A DNA stretch of 49,287 bases from Amanita rubescens (GCA_015039365.1 WION01000388.1:1-49287), one strand, 5' to 3'; positions 12,351 through 24,583 are shown, counted from the stretch's first letter. Numbers and translations are program-made. Notes: generated by a model not told the origin, from the letters alone.

Positions 12351-13214
12351 AATAATGTTAATCTGTACGTATATACCCCACATTCCTGTTTATTCTTAGT
12401 CGTTCTAATACAGACTCAAGTTAGATCATGAATAGCTCTCGACGCTTCTCCTGTCGCGAGATCATCCTGGAGGCTAGAAATATCAATCACCATGTTACAG
12501 CGTGCATCATAGTTACAACGCTAATAGCTTTTGGCATGGTACCAGGGTTATATATATGCATGCAGGTGGTTGACTTTTCAACATCCCTTCCCCATTTATC
12601 GTATGCGTCAAGACCGCGCGTGTGCCTTTTAAACAATCTGGTTGGGATCTGAAAGAGTGGGAACGACGGCAACCTCGCATCATGACGGAAGTTACCATCT
12701 TGAGCGACATCAGTGTTTGCGCGACAGCCGTGTAGTCGCGTTTGAGGTTTAAAGTCAGGTTCGCGTCTCACCGCACTTGAGATCCAAATTTAGCCTTGTT
12801 GCATCAGCTAGATCGTTTATGGATGGAATACATTCGAGGCAGGGGTACGGATCAGGTATCCACTCCACCAATGAGAGTCGCTCCGTCGGACTGATTGTTG
12901 AACATTGAACATTGTTGAAACGTGCCTATTCCCATGCCACTGGTATGGTGTCACGGTCACCTCGGACCGCAGGTTCTGCGAGGTCTACACTCCAGTTAAA
13001 AAGAACTTCTCATGTCAAGCGTGTCAAGATGGACTTGGCATGCACAAACTGACAGTTATCACGTCTTGCAGGGATAGCAAGGCCATGTGAATGGCGTAAT
13101 ATTATGTAGATCGTCGTGATCTCTAGAATATAATACGTATATGTTAGCGTGATAACTACAGGCATCATTAACGGGTGCAATACAAGACTAACAGTCAATA
13201 CATAAGCAATTTAT
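12351..13214. other. Intergenic stretch between convergent genes, no supported gene
   Basis: This 0.86 kb lies between the 3' ends of the mL38 gene and DOT1. Short ORFs on both strands (for example 12428-12652, 12487-12771 and 12905-13090) have no recognisable domain and no plausible splicing partners. I read it as 3' UTRs and spacer DNA. Confidence 0.5.
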
Positions 13215-15441
13215 TTACCTTCGTGTCCTTGTGCCACGCGTTCTGGTGTTCTCAAACCGCTCGCGTATCTGAGCATACCCAGCGCGATCCACTCTATGAA
13301 TGTAGTATGAACCTCCGTTTATTCCCCACGAAACACTGCCAGAATGATATGGGCGTTCTGTGACATCAAATATAGCGCTAATATCGTCAACCTGGGAGAA
13401 AAGGATTAGCTCGAATGTTGAATGTAACATGCATCTCGTACATTGCGTTCCGTTACGCGCGCATTCAACGAACTGACGAATGGAGACAATGATACGACGA
13501 TTGCGCCCTCTTTAAGATCAAGGAATTTCGGTCGAAGCGCCTCGTTTACTACGACATTGTCAGCTCGAGAGGCGAAAAAATGATAAGTAAGAACTGACGG
13601 CTCTCTTCAAAGACTTTGTTGTCAACCAGAATCACATCAGCTTGAGGGATGAGTTCATCTACCCTCTTACTTGACAACATGTTCCCTTCTTCCAGCTCCA
13701 CTTCGCCCATCCTAATACCCCACATTCGACATCTTATTCGCATCTGCTCGGCCATTTCTCGTGCAATTCTGGCGGGTGCAGGCATTAGTTCAATGCCATA
13801 ACTTCTGCACCCGGTTTGCAGACTGGCTTGTATGACTACATTGCCAACGCCGCTTCCCAAGTCAAGAAAGAGCGATTCTTCCCGTAGCCCGGTAATCTGG
13901 ATAATCTCGTGAACCAATGATGGCATTAGTTCTCCATAGACGGTACTTGAAAATGCTTCATATTGCTTCAAGCTGACGACGTTGGGTCCGACAACACGCT
14001 GATAATTCTCCTCTATGATCCGCATTAACACCTTTTTCGGTAGGCCAAACTCCTCCCAGCTGTCAACCGCTTGTTGAAGGGCATTACAGGGAACTGGTGC
14101 AAAAAGGTCTGCAGGTAGCCTGGGATACTTGAGGGCGTGTAGTATAGCATTGATACGTGCCATAGCAGTGAGGAAAAGAGGGCCATCCTGACGATTGATA
14201 GCACGCTTGACAGCCCTAAGAAGTGACATAGAGCTTGGCTGGGCAGAGGACGACGAGTGGGTAGTCACAGATGCTAGAGACAATAAATCTTCTTTGTCTA
14301 TTGATTCGTCCGTGCTTGTTGAATCACATGAAGGTAAAGGAGATGATGAGCGAGAAGATGGTGGTGATACATTTTCTGACAATGAATCGCTGGGTATCGT
14401 GCCGAAGAGGGCCTGTTGTTCACGAGTCAGATAGCCTGGAAATCCTTAGTGACCGAGCTTGATGACACGGATGATATGTCGTACATTCGATTATTGCATA
14501 CAGTGTCTGTTCAAGATCTAATATTGGATTATAGTGATCCTTGTCCTTGGGCGCTAGCAGAATAAACCTGAAATTGGTCGTCAATACAGAGAACTGGATT
14601 AAATCTTTCGAGACATTGACCAAGGGACAAAGTTCCATTGGCAATCGCAAGACAAGAAGCTTCGTTTTCAATGTACGAGCTGAAAGAAGTACTGCAACAG
14701 CTCCAATGAGCCCCGTTGGCCAATGCCTCTGGCGGCGCGTGGCCCATACATACCTTTCCGATGCACCTGAGTTGGGATATTCCAGTTCTATATATGGGTA
14801 ACAGTGGGGATGCGGTTGAAATGATCTGTCCTTTGGGTCACTTGGGTTTCTGAAATCTGCATGGATAGTCAATGATAAGCGACCATCGCGCAGAGAATGC
14901 ATAACGCACATCCTTTATATGTTTTCATCAATTTTTTGACCACCATTTCTGAGCTAAGGTGCCTTGGCCCTGGTGTTCCGTCGTCATCCACGCACCACCG
15001 CCTTCTCTGGATTGGTATGTCGTTGCTGGTAGACGGGAAACAGGACGTTGAGCGTGACCTGCTGCTTCTGTAGATAGGTTCTGGTGATGGAGCAAGTGTT
15101 TGTTGGCGGCTGTGCGTACGAGAGGTTCGACCTTGTAAGACGTGTCTTGATTGTCTGGCCACGGTATTCACACAGACTCGGCGCGACTTTTTTGTGTGCA
15201 GAGTGTCTGAAATGTCTAGATCGAATTCCAGGCTGTCGGAGGAAGCCTTTCTCTTGTCGGACGAGGCGGAACGTGACGCAGAGGCGGACGCACGCGGCAG
15301 GTGTTGTTCCACGGAAAGGTGTGGAATGGGAGAGTAGTCTGAGTTGATTTGCGCGAGGTCCATCGTGACTGCATTGACGAAGGCTGAAGAGTGGAAGGAG
15401 AGGCCCAGGGAGGGCAGCTCGGAGGTTGTTGATGAGAGCAT
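13215..15441 (-). CDS. DOT1: Histone H3 lysine-79 methyltransferase Dot1
   Basis: Dot1 methylates H3K79 on nucleosomes. The ATG at 15441 opens a Ser/Arg-rich, probably disordered N-terminus (SADKRKASSDS-like, basic RSSRSRS). Further exons read YFRNPSDPKDRSFQPHPHC, LEYPNSGASER, FILLAPKDKDHYNPILDLEQ and YLTREQQALFGTIP. The catalytic domain has YGELMPSLVHEII, SAM motif I (LFLDLGSGVGNVVIQAS), YGIELM, ILVDNKVF, LNEALRPKFLDLKEGAIVVS and the family end YHSGSVSWGINGGSYYIHRVDR; the stop is at 13215. Introns include 14753-14568 (186 nt, stop-free), one of about 50 nt after VFEES and one before VDDISAIF. The frame is intact. The motif usually written NN reads DN here. The start codon lies only 29 bp from the stop of helicase copy A, so its promoter must overlap that gene. 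Confidence 0.92.
14568..14753 (-). other. Long stop-free intron in DOT1 (possible retained segment)
   Basis: The intron between SER and FILLAPKDKD starts GTATG and ends TTTCAG. It is 186 nt long, against about 50 nt for its neighbours. The length is a multiple of three and the reading frame stays open across it, so retention would add 62 residues rather than truncate the protein. Confidence 0.6.
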
Positions 15442-15470
15442 AAGACATTCAATTTGTTTATTGTTCCCCT

Positions 15471-18400
15471 TTAGTACAAATCATCATAGTACGCCAGCCC
15501 GGATATCCTCTCCTTCAAAATTCCTTTCTCAGCAGCCTCAAGATCCCACCTCATCTCTCCTATGGCGACGTTTGGAAACCTACGAATAAATGTGACCGCC
15601 TCTTGAACAGTCGATCTGAGCGCTGCGTGATTTCTGCTCTGATGAATGTTCCCTTTCGGCCCCAGTGCCTCCTTCAACCTGCGAATTTCCTTATTATGCG
15701 ATCTGAGGCCTTTCGTCAGCTAGGAGGGGTAGTATAATCCCATACTCACGAAAGCTCTGTGAGAGCTGCGCTTGCCCAATCAATTTTTTCGGGTTCCAAT
15801 CCGTTTCTCCACATATTCCTTGCGTTGGACTTTTTATCAGTAATATCTGCGTGTACAGTTTCCAAACAGGCTAGCAGATTTGGAAGAGGTCCTAGGTACA
15901 GGAGTCTGTACCGAGAACGCCTCGGCCATTCAAATGCTTGTGACTGCTCCAGGCATTCCATGAATTTACCACGTGTAAGTCGTGCTTCAGAGGAATTCAT
16001 TGACGTGGCTTTTCTTTGGAAATACCTCCTACAGGCATTTTGGATGATGGTTTGTTCCTCGTCAGTGAAAGTTGCTGTTTGCATAGGTAGAGTTTCTTGT
16101 GAAAATTCTTGCGGCTCTTCTTCAACATCATGTAGTTGGTTTTCGTCTGTCAACTCTTGATTCAATAATTCTGGATCGTGCTTTGCCTCGATGACATCGT
16201 TCACGATATTCTCCCAAACCTGTGGTGCCATCTCCTGTCCCCGTGAACGAGGCCAAGATTGGTGAAGGGCTGCTAGCAGATGAGGTTTATCAGTATAATG
16301 GAGCTGTTGATAGTACTGTTCCTGGCACGCGTGTGCAGAAGTAGCCTTCTCTTGGTGACAAACAAGAATTAGTTGCTCTCTTGCCAGGCTGTAGGACCCA
16401 GCATGCAACGCTACCACAATGTCTGACCAACGGTGCGATTGGAGATACCTATAACGTTTGAGATAACTGGTTGAACTCGAGATGCTACAGCGTCACTTAC
16501 ATGTTACATAGAGGTGAAGCATCGTCAACGAGAGATGAAAGGCTCCCGAACATGTTCAAAATGCTTTGCCTGTGCTCCTCCAGATTATGCCCCACTAATC
16601 GGATAAGCAATTCCGAGACAAATGAACCATAGAGCGCTACTCACGAAGGCAGATCGCTCTGCATCTAAAAGATGTCGTCGGAAACGTACACGTGAGGCTA
16701 CTGTGGACTCCTTACAAACGAGTTATATAAATCCAGCAGATTATCGCTTGTTGAGATTCAAGCTTTACCGCCTGCGAATGGTACTGTAAATGTTCTATAT
16801 GCGACTTCATATCAGATCAAAAGGGTATCATAGCGCCAATGACGAACCGGCTTCCGTTACTTGCTAAAAGTTGGGATAGCAATGAGGAGATCACATCAAC
16901 CAGTAGTCGACTAAGCCGAATAGACTTCTTGACATTGCATCCAGACCAAATCATTAGCTTTATCCACCAGCTTTTGGGTAAAAGCACTTGGTGCAATGCA
17001 CCATAGCGCTGCGTTGATGCACAGATGATCGATTGCCCGCAAAGGAAATCCAGGTAATTACAGAGGACGCCCATGTCAATGGGCAAGCGTTTATCGACGA
17101 CATGCCTTACATATGCACTCAATAACAGGACGTGTGATGAATTTTCAAGACTCACTTGGAAAAAAGAATACCTTGTGTTAGGCTGGAAAGCCAGTTATTC
17201 TCATCTCTGAGAGAGTTTATGGCTTCGAAAACGGTATATGTCCCATGCGGCGAGCGTAGGTAATCAAGGATGAGAGGGGATGTGGTGAATTTTGCATGGT
17301 ATATGTGATTATTGGACGCAGCGTTGTCAAATATCAAGCTGAGATCAAGAGATCTCAAAAGATAGGATGGCCGGCCGCACACAAGTTCCCGGATCCATTC
17401 CTTCACCATGTGTAAGTATCGGCTGTAATTTGGGATGAGCGACGGGTTGAGCTGGGCTAATGAGCCCAGTTGATATAGGGATGGGTGAAGAGCTTCATAT
17501 AGTCCAGAGACCCAAATACTGAAAAAATGTCAGATGGTTCTGTCATTTGGCGAATAGTAGATGAACACCTCTGAAGTTGATTAAGTTCTTGAGGATTCAA
17601 GAGCGAAGCACAGGCCTGCACAATGCTGATCTGAATGAGATAAACATGTATACGTTGGTTGTACCAGCCCGAATCATAGTCGGCAAGTTGCTGATGATCC
17701 CCCGAGCAGTCTTTGTTCCGGCAATTGCCTTGCACAGTGAAGTCTACGCAAGGAGAGAGCACTCGGGAGTGAAGGCACGATTCGTTCTCTTGCAGAAGTA
17801 AATTTTTGAGATATGCCTCAAGGGTGTTTCGGTACACCCGTCTCAATGTCTCTCCACTGACCAAAAGGCTCTCCTTCACCCGTGTTGATGGGTAGAATCC
17901 GTTTTCCTCAATGCGCGCATAGAAAAAAGTGCCTTTTGGTATGATGAACCGGTTACCCTTCGAATTCCAAACCCTAAAACCAAACAGTTGTGATGCAACA
18001 GGTAAATCCCTTGGATCGGTTCCGATGGCTAGTGCAGACAATGCCCAGATATACATCTCGAATGTTCGCAAGGATTCTATTAGCTCGGGTAATGTCATTG
18101 CTTCGAAATGGGGGAGGCACCCTTGATAGAGCTGTTCAAAGCAGCGGGCAGATGCGGAAGAATTCTGTTTGTCGAAGAACATCTCGCCAAGTTTACGTAG
18201 AGCTGAATGATGATTTGTATATATCCCGTGGAACATTTCAACCTTATCGTAAAGCTATGTAAAACATTGTTCACAGACGAGACAGACAAACTCACTTCTG
18301 CTAGTTCAGTTGACGAGAGATGATTCTTCTCTAGCTGATTAGAGAGGTCCAGGAGCTCTACGATAGGATTTGACGTGGCATTTTCGGCACGAAATCCGAA

Positions 18401-21400
18401 TGACATCAACTTTCCGGAACTCTTGTAGGATGTAGTTGCACGCTCGTCTTGTCGAATCGGAGCTCCTAGTCATCAGTAGTACTTTGATAGCAGCCACCCA
18501 TCTTCCAGCGGCTACGAAACTTTCAACAGCTTCGGCATATCTGCGAAGAGACAATAATATGATTGCCCGGACGCCGTCGAGACACCTCTGTTCTAGAAAT
18601 TCTAGTGCTTCTTCTACTGTGTCAAAAAGTTGTTTGGCTTTCCTGCAAGAAAATTGGACATTGGAAATGGAATGATAAACTCGAGACACGCCGCACACCT
18701 GAGCGCTGCGCTACTATAGGCGCAACATTAGTCATATTCTTTACTGGTGGTCTATGATACACCTACTCTGATTCTGCTCGGGAAAAATAGAATAGTCTCG
18801 CTGCATTCTTTGTGTCATCCACAACATCTTGCGGTACAGGTTTATCCTTCTTCTCGAGAATGATTTCAATGGCCTCATCGAACTTTCCAAGTCGACGATA
18901 TAGTAAAATGGACTCAGCGTAGTTTTTACCTCGATAATATGCTTTTGCTGCTTGAAGATATCGCCCAGCTGCTTCAAAACATTCCCCTGACCTGCGGAAA
19001 TAAACGAGGTCATGTTCTGAAGAACAGCTAAGAAATGCTTCAGCTGCCTGCACGAAAGCATTCTGACGAGCAACTTCAGCTGCACTGTCTGGCTTGTCTG
19101 ATGATAATCTTGACGCATCTTCGCGTAGGGCGTACGCATATGCTATCGCGCTTTCACGTTGACACGAAGCACGCTCAAAACAGCTTCGTGCTTGAGAATA
19201 CTGTTTTCGCTCAAACAGCATCTTACCGGTATCAGCCCAATCTTTGGCTGTTGATTTTTTTGCTAAGCGAGGAAGATCTTCTCCAGTGGCACGGACATGG
19301 ACCAAATTTCGCGTTAACCAATAGTCCTTGAGAGGAACTAGATCAGGCCCGGTTACACAGATAGACTATGACCTTACTCTCATTGGTTTTGCTTTCTCAG
19401 AACAATCAACAATCCACAGATTCTCCTTTGCACGCGTGATTGCCACGTATAGCGATTTAAGCTACAGGCGTTGTGAAAAGGGCTTGGCAAAGGCTTGCGC
19501 TGCTTACCTCGGCGCATAAAGCCACATGCTTTACGGGATCAAACTTTGCTGCATCCCGTCCACCTGAATCCAGCATTAAGACAAGTCTCCATTGTGTAGC
19601 TCCAAGGGTCGAATCCTCAAAGAAGTTATACAGCAGAACCTGCAAATCAAGTCCAATATGGTAAAGACTCTAGTATCGTCGTATCTTACATCATTAAACT
19701 CCAAACCCTTGCTCTCATATATTGTACTGAGGTTACCTGTGTCACTTTGTCGGGAAAGCAATCAATTGGAGGCGCTCACAGTATAATGGGGATATCCCCT
19801 ACTTTCACCCGTAATCGTCTCTTTGCCTCTTGATTGTGAACAATGATGCCTAAACCTTCGGTTATAAGTTGTACACCGAAAACGGGAAGACAACCCGCAT
19901 TGATGGGCCCCAAATTCTAATTCGGAGTCTTCCCTGATTTGCAGAGTTAGTTGGTTGAACCCAGAGAACCGCATATGAACTGGCCTTGAGCCCAAAAGGA
20001 ACTCTTTCTGAGAGTATATCAGTGAACGCTATGCTCTGTAGATCAAGACACAAACAAATCTGGTATCGCTTAAGTTGTGCTCCATAAGGATGACTGGAGG
20101 TGGCCCAATGATTAGACCCCTTTCTGGGGCAAGGGCATCAATTGAATATGGCCAGTATCGTTGAATGAGCTCAACAATGGAATGGGCACAGTTGACAATC
20201 CCCGTATGAGATCTATAGTTGACGGTCAAGCAAAATGTTTTCGGTGGTTCAGAATCGAATCCGGGATTTCTCTTCTCTGCTTGTTGCTACTTACCACGTT
20301 AGTAAAATGAAAGACACATCTAGTATTCAACTGACCTCCATCTCATGGAGCATCGACTTGAGGTCTTGGAAACGGAACGAACAACCAGACGATATTGTCT
20401 GCGCTGTATCGCCAGCCCAGAAGAGTCCATTCGGATCACGACAAAGGATTCTCAACACTTTGAATAGTCACAATTAGTGGCGATAATACAATTCATGCTT
20501 ACGTAGGGCATCAATCATCAAATTATCTTGTGCTTCATCAACATATCTAAGCACTAAGATTAGGTCTTGAGAGAGGTGAGAAATATTATATGCTTCTCAC
20601 ATGCAATCAAATTTTCGTCCAGGTAGGCCATCCATCTCAATAGAACGAAGGAGAGAGTGGGTTCTGAAAACTCGAGTAGTAAGCAAACTACCTTCTTCTA
20701 AACCTTGAAGGCAAGGAAAGAGTCAGTACCGGTCAGCAGCATCATATTCACCCCTCTCTCGCTTTTTTTTACGGTACAATTGAAATATTTCATAAATGAT
20801 ACTTCTTTTAGTTGAGAATGTTGAATTACTTCGTTCGCTGAGGGACTCATAAGTGGTGGCGTCCAGACACCGCTGAGGTGACAAAGCTGCCAATTCAGAG
20901 CCTTCGATCACACCTATGGGTTATATTTAAATCAGAGTCAAACGGCTAAACCAGGAAATCTACCAAGCAACTCGTTGAAAACAGAGTAAGGATCTCATGA
21001 GATTGGTGATCAGTTGAATAGAGGATGTTGTTTCGCTGCTATAAAGCTCACCAAGACCTTTTGTAAGAATTTGGTTATAATGCGGCCAGTGATGACCCAG
21101 AAACCTTTCAAAAGACATGAAGTGTTCCTTTTGAAGCCCGGGATCATCATATGCTAGCTGACTCGCACGGGCGCGAGACAGGTTGATGTCAGTGGCACCT
21201 ACTAAATCGGCCGCCAATAATGCGCAAAGCTAGGAACTTTATCAGTGAGTGACCATTACAGCGTGAACATGTAACTAACACGGTCAAAGGTAAGAAACAG
21301 AGGGAAGTGCTCATCTTGTAAATTACTGAACTTTCCGGGTAAAGTGGTGTGCAGGTCAGTGTCCTCATCCTTATCAACAAGATCGCCACTTTCTTCACGT

Positions 21401-23800
21401 TTGCGGGATAGCGCAATTTCTTTCAGCTCTTGCGGTGTCTTGCTTGACATTCCAAGCGACTCGAGCATCTTATTGAAATGCTCTTGAACCTTTTCAGCAA
21501 GAACACCAGATTTCGTGACAAAGACCTGTCTTGCCCTCGTGGATCCGCCACTATTGATTTGAAAGCTTCTTTCAATCCACAACATTTTGTAAAGCATAGC
21601 AGTAGTTTTCCTACAATAGATGTAGAAAATGCGCACAACGCCAGGTGATGAAATATACATACCCCGTTCCACTTCTGCCCAAAACATAGCATGATGCCGG
21701 ATGCTCAATAATCAGTTTTTCCTCGAGACTTAGGCGCCACACGGGGACGTGAATGGCCAAAATAAATTATTACTGTGTAGAATGTACTCACGAAACTTCG
21801 AAAGGAAAAATTGCTTCCAGATCAGCAAATATACCTGGTGCGATTCAGCGGTGCCTCAAGTGGCGTGGCGAGCTGCTTACTGTACAGAAGAGGCTATATA
21901 ATTGTGGGTTAACCATACGTGCATGTTGTGTAATGTGGCCCACTTGTGAAAACGGGATGAATTTCTGTAGGCTGGGCCATTGTTCAATTGCTTGTATTTA
22001 CCCACAGAAAAAGACATACACCAAGATTGTTTGAACCTATAGAATGTTAGGTATACGAGGACAGCCACAAAGCTACAGGTGCATACCTCATCGTCTTGAA
22101 CGTTTTGGAGTAGATCAGCGATTGAGAATCTTTCGTTTGATTTCTCTATCTGAGCTATTGGAGGAAAAACAGCAGGAATGAAATGTCTTCGATCAGAATC
22201 CAGATTCAAGGGTACTCTGTATGTGCATCTAGAAAAAGCGAGTTGTAGTCTAATCTCGGTCAATTTGTAGGAGAGTCAATACCTATTCCTATATTCTTTG
22301 CCCCTCAGGCTGACTAATTGTTTACCAACCACGTTCCACAATTCTGTATCGAGCTCCGTAGGAGAGTATATACCAAATATCTTGAGTGCTAGAATTGTTA
22401 CTTTATTGGATGCAGCGGGGGGCGGCATGTGTTCAGCATTTACCTTGCTTCTCCTAGACGTAGATGCATATCAAAGTGGTGTATGTGAAATTCGATAATA
22501 TACCTCAGCCTCTGTCTCTTGCAGACAGTCCACTTGATACTATGGGCAAAATTCGAGAACGGGTTCAGGATGGTTGCTCGGAGACATACAATCAAACGAC
22601 AGTTGAAGATGGCTTTAGCTTCAAAAATTGGCACTACGTCATTCCCAGAACGGTTAACGCGTCTTTGATTATTGGGAGAGAAATCTCCGTTGGAGAGGTC
22701 CCTGAGATTTATGTTGTCAAAGTACATTGTCATGTGGTCTCAATCGGAGCTGACCTAATTTTCTTAAGAATGATCGAGAATATCTTTTTATCCCTCCTTC
22801 GCCATTCACGAAGATCATTGTCGGCACGTCCAGATATCAGGATTTTCCACTCTCCAAAGCTATTCACAGCTTCAAGAGATTGTTTACTAATGCATGAACG
22901 TTATACAGCATACATTGCAATGCTTATTCTCTTACAGGATCGGTGCCGCACATTTCCATTCATGAAATTGCACGTTTGTGGTCTGATTTTCATCAGACTG
23001 TCGTGGTACGGCAGGTATTTTTGAGGCATTGGTAACATGTGCTCGATTTGTCTCGTCAATGAATCCCGCCATGATTTCGCTTCGTATCTTGGGTATACGG
23101 ATAACATCCAAATAGCGCTGGTTGAAACTTAATGAGAAGGAGCGATGGTAACAATAGGATTGCTTACACTCAAGATATGTTTTTGCCGTTCTATGATTTG
23201 AGATAGGACACGCTTTGCTTCACTTGGATTTGTGGGCAAAGGTATGCCAAGCTCCGCCAACAATGGAACTGTGGCGTGAAAACCATCATCCTTTCCTTCC
23301 TTGGGTGGACAACAGTCAACTCACCGGGTGATCGACGAGAATAGAAGGGGGTAAGGGCAGGAATGGCAGAAAGTGCTGATTGCACTTCTCGAGAGTATTT
23401 GACTAGCTCCATAGCAAGTTCCCGGCGTTCCATGAATACAGAATTGAACATGAAGAAGTTCGAAAGACTTGATAGTAGGTGCGAGGCAGTTGACCCAAGA
23501 TGATAACCCATATCAAATGTTATGTTATTCAGTATCCATCTTTCAACAGGAATACCGAAGCTTAAACCTGGGAGGATATCAACATACATATTTCGCGATA
23601 CTGGTTGCTGATCAGCGGCACTTGCCTGACAGAAAGATCGCAGTCGATTGAGGATTCGCAATGGACAAAATCTCTTCAACGACTGCGATACAGTTCTCTT
23701 CCGTCAAGTGCTGTTCAACGATTTGTAGTGAAGATTTAATGGCCTGCTCATCTGGTAAATGAGCAGGATCCAAAAGTCCCGCGTAATCGATCGCTTCCAT
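15471..23800 (-). CDS. TRANK1-like protein: UvrD-type SF1 helicase with TPR-like repeats and CCCH finger, copy A
   Basis: This is a very large many-exon gene. The ATG at 23800 starts MEAIDYAGLLDPAHL and the stop is at 15471 (DDLY). Order of domains: an N-terminal region of unknown role (23800-22000); Walker A GRSGTGKTTAM at about 21661-21680 and, across an intron, 21580-21600; the Walker B/motif II VDEAQDNLMIDAL near 20500-20543; motif III GDTAQTISSGCSFRF near 20350-20410; NYRSHTGIVN near 20185-20215; ESKGLEFNDV/LLYNFFEDS near 19715-19610; and motif VI LYVAITRAK near 19430-19460. TPR-like repeats (LFERKQYSQARSCFERA, GECFEAAGRYLQAAKAYYRG) lie at 19305-18760 and a CCCH finger at 17692-17751. 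TRANK1-type proteins have this UvrD core plus TPR layout; their function in fungi is unknown. All catalytic motifs are present. Confidence 0.85.
17692..17751 (-). other. CCCH zinc finger in helicase copy A
   Basis: The translated motif is CVDFTVQGNC-RNKDC-SGDH, that is C-x8-C-x4-C-x3-H. This matches the CCCH class, whose members usually bind single-stranded RNA. It sits downstream of the helicase and TPR regions. Confidence 0.65.
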
Positions 23801-24046
23801 GGCGCGAGAACTCGGAGGACCCTGTAGGCGCCGTCACACGAGTCATCCTTACTTTATAGAAGAAGCAAACAAGGTTCAGCCCTTGCTGCGCAAAGGAAAC
23901 ATGCTGTCACGCTGATCACCCAACAATACCGTTCCCAGCTCTAGTACTTACTAAACTGGTGACCGCCTTCATTGGGAACTTAGTGACATTATTGACAAAC
24001 AAGTCAGAAGATATAGGAAACGTTATGCACTAGTGGGTACGATTTA
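23801..24046. other. Upstream region of helicase copy A
   Basis: This is non-coding DNA upstream of the copy A start, clearly homologous to 38262-38746 upstream of copy B but shorter. The conserved block CTGTAGGCGCCGTCACACGA followed by GTCATCCTTACTTTATA lies within 60 bp of the start codon in both copies and is a candidate promoter element (the TTTATA could act as a TATA-like box). Confidence 0.45.
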
Positions 24047-24270
24047 GGCTTACCATTCCATGTCATAGAATGGATAAGTAGCACAACGTACTTGTGATGG
24101 CATTTCTGTGGTAAGAGGTTGTATCAGGTTTCTGTATTGGCAAGGACCTTCCGTTAAAAATATCGTTCCCTACTCTGGGAAGTAGTCCGAGTCATGTGCC
24201 TTCCGGAATAGATATATATAATCTGCACTTTTCTGCCCTGCAAAATCGAGAAAGGATATTTAAGTATGTA
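24047..24270 (-). pseudogene. Decayed 3' fragment of ARP5
   Basis: The minus strand shows ILSRFCRAEKC, then GGTCCTTGCCAATACAGAAA, then EMPSQVRCATYP-like sequence. These match the ARP5 exons at 38870-39110 (ILSRFSEAEKG; GGPCQYKNLIQ; EMPLQVHCATYP). Part of the loop between GGP and EMP is missing and the last ARP5 exon is absent. No complete ORF is possible. It marks the right edge of duplicated segment A. Confidence 0.8.
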
Positions 24271-24480
24271 TATAGAACAAAAAAGTTGGCGTTGGCACCT
24301 CCCATTGTTTCTTCGACTTTGATCAGTTCTTCTGCTTCTGTACCGCCGAGAGTGCGGGCAGTGCTACTAGGCATGAGGCTGTTAACCAGGAGGTTTTCAA
24401 GGTCGGGGATGTCGTGTCCCGCTGTTGGTGAAATGTCGGCAATGACGATAGTACAGGGGCGGGTAGTCGTGCGACTTGTG
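24271..24480 (-). pseudogene. Orphan gene fragment fused to the ARP5 scrap
   Basis: The minus-strand frame reads TIVIADISPTAGHDIPDLEN, then LMPSSTARTLGGTEAEELIK and EETMGGANANF, before running into the ARP5-derived ILSRF. The composition looks like real protein rather than a shadow ORF, but I do not recognise the family. It has no start of its own and is not present beside copy B, so it is probably a piece of another gene at the duplication breakpoint. Confidence 0.4.
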
Positions 24481-24521
24481 CGTCATGAATCTATACATGA
24501 CGTGATTCGAGCATAACCCGC

Positions 24522-24583
24522 GACCAATGATACTGGTGGGGTGACCAATGATAGGGTGACTAATGAGAGAGGATGACCAATGA
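24522..24583. repeat. Cluster of GACCAATGA motifs (CCAAT boxes)
   Basis: GACCAATGA occurs at 24522, 24543 and 24575, with the variant GACTAATGA at 24558. Each full copy contains CCAAT, the binding core of the fungal HAP/CBC complex. They lie about 400-460 bp upstream of the O-methyltransferase start and upstream, on the plus strand, of the fragment at 24687-24955. Confidence 0.5.

Larger units (their letters stand above)
15471..24270. repeat. Segmental duplication, copy A (helicase gene plus ARP5 3' scrap)
   Basis: This segment matches 30693-39110 in the same orientation and order: helicase stop, helicase body, helicase start, about 250 bp of upstream DNA, and ARP5 3' sequence. Nucleotide similarity begins at the stop codon (TAGTACAAATCATCAT in both) and fades on the right after the ARP5 exon word ILSRF near 24270. 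Coding exons are clearly similar and some upstream non-coding DNA is nearly identical, for example CTGTAGGCGCCGTCACACGA in both. Confidence 0.88.
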
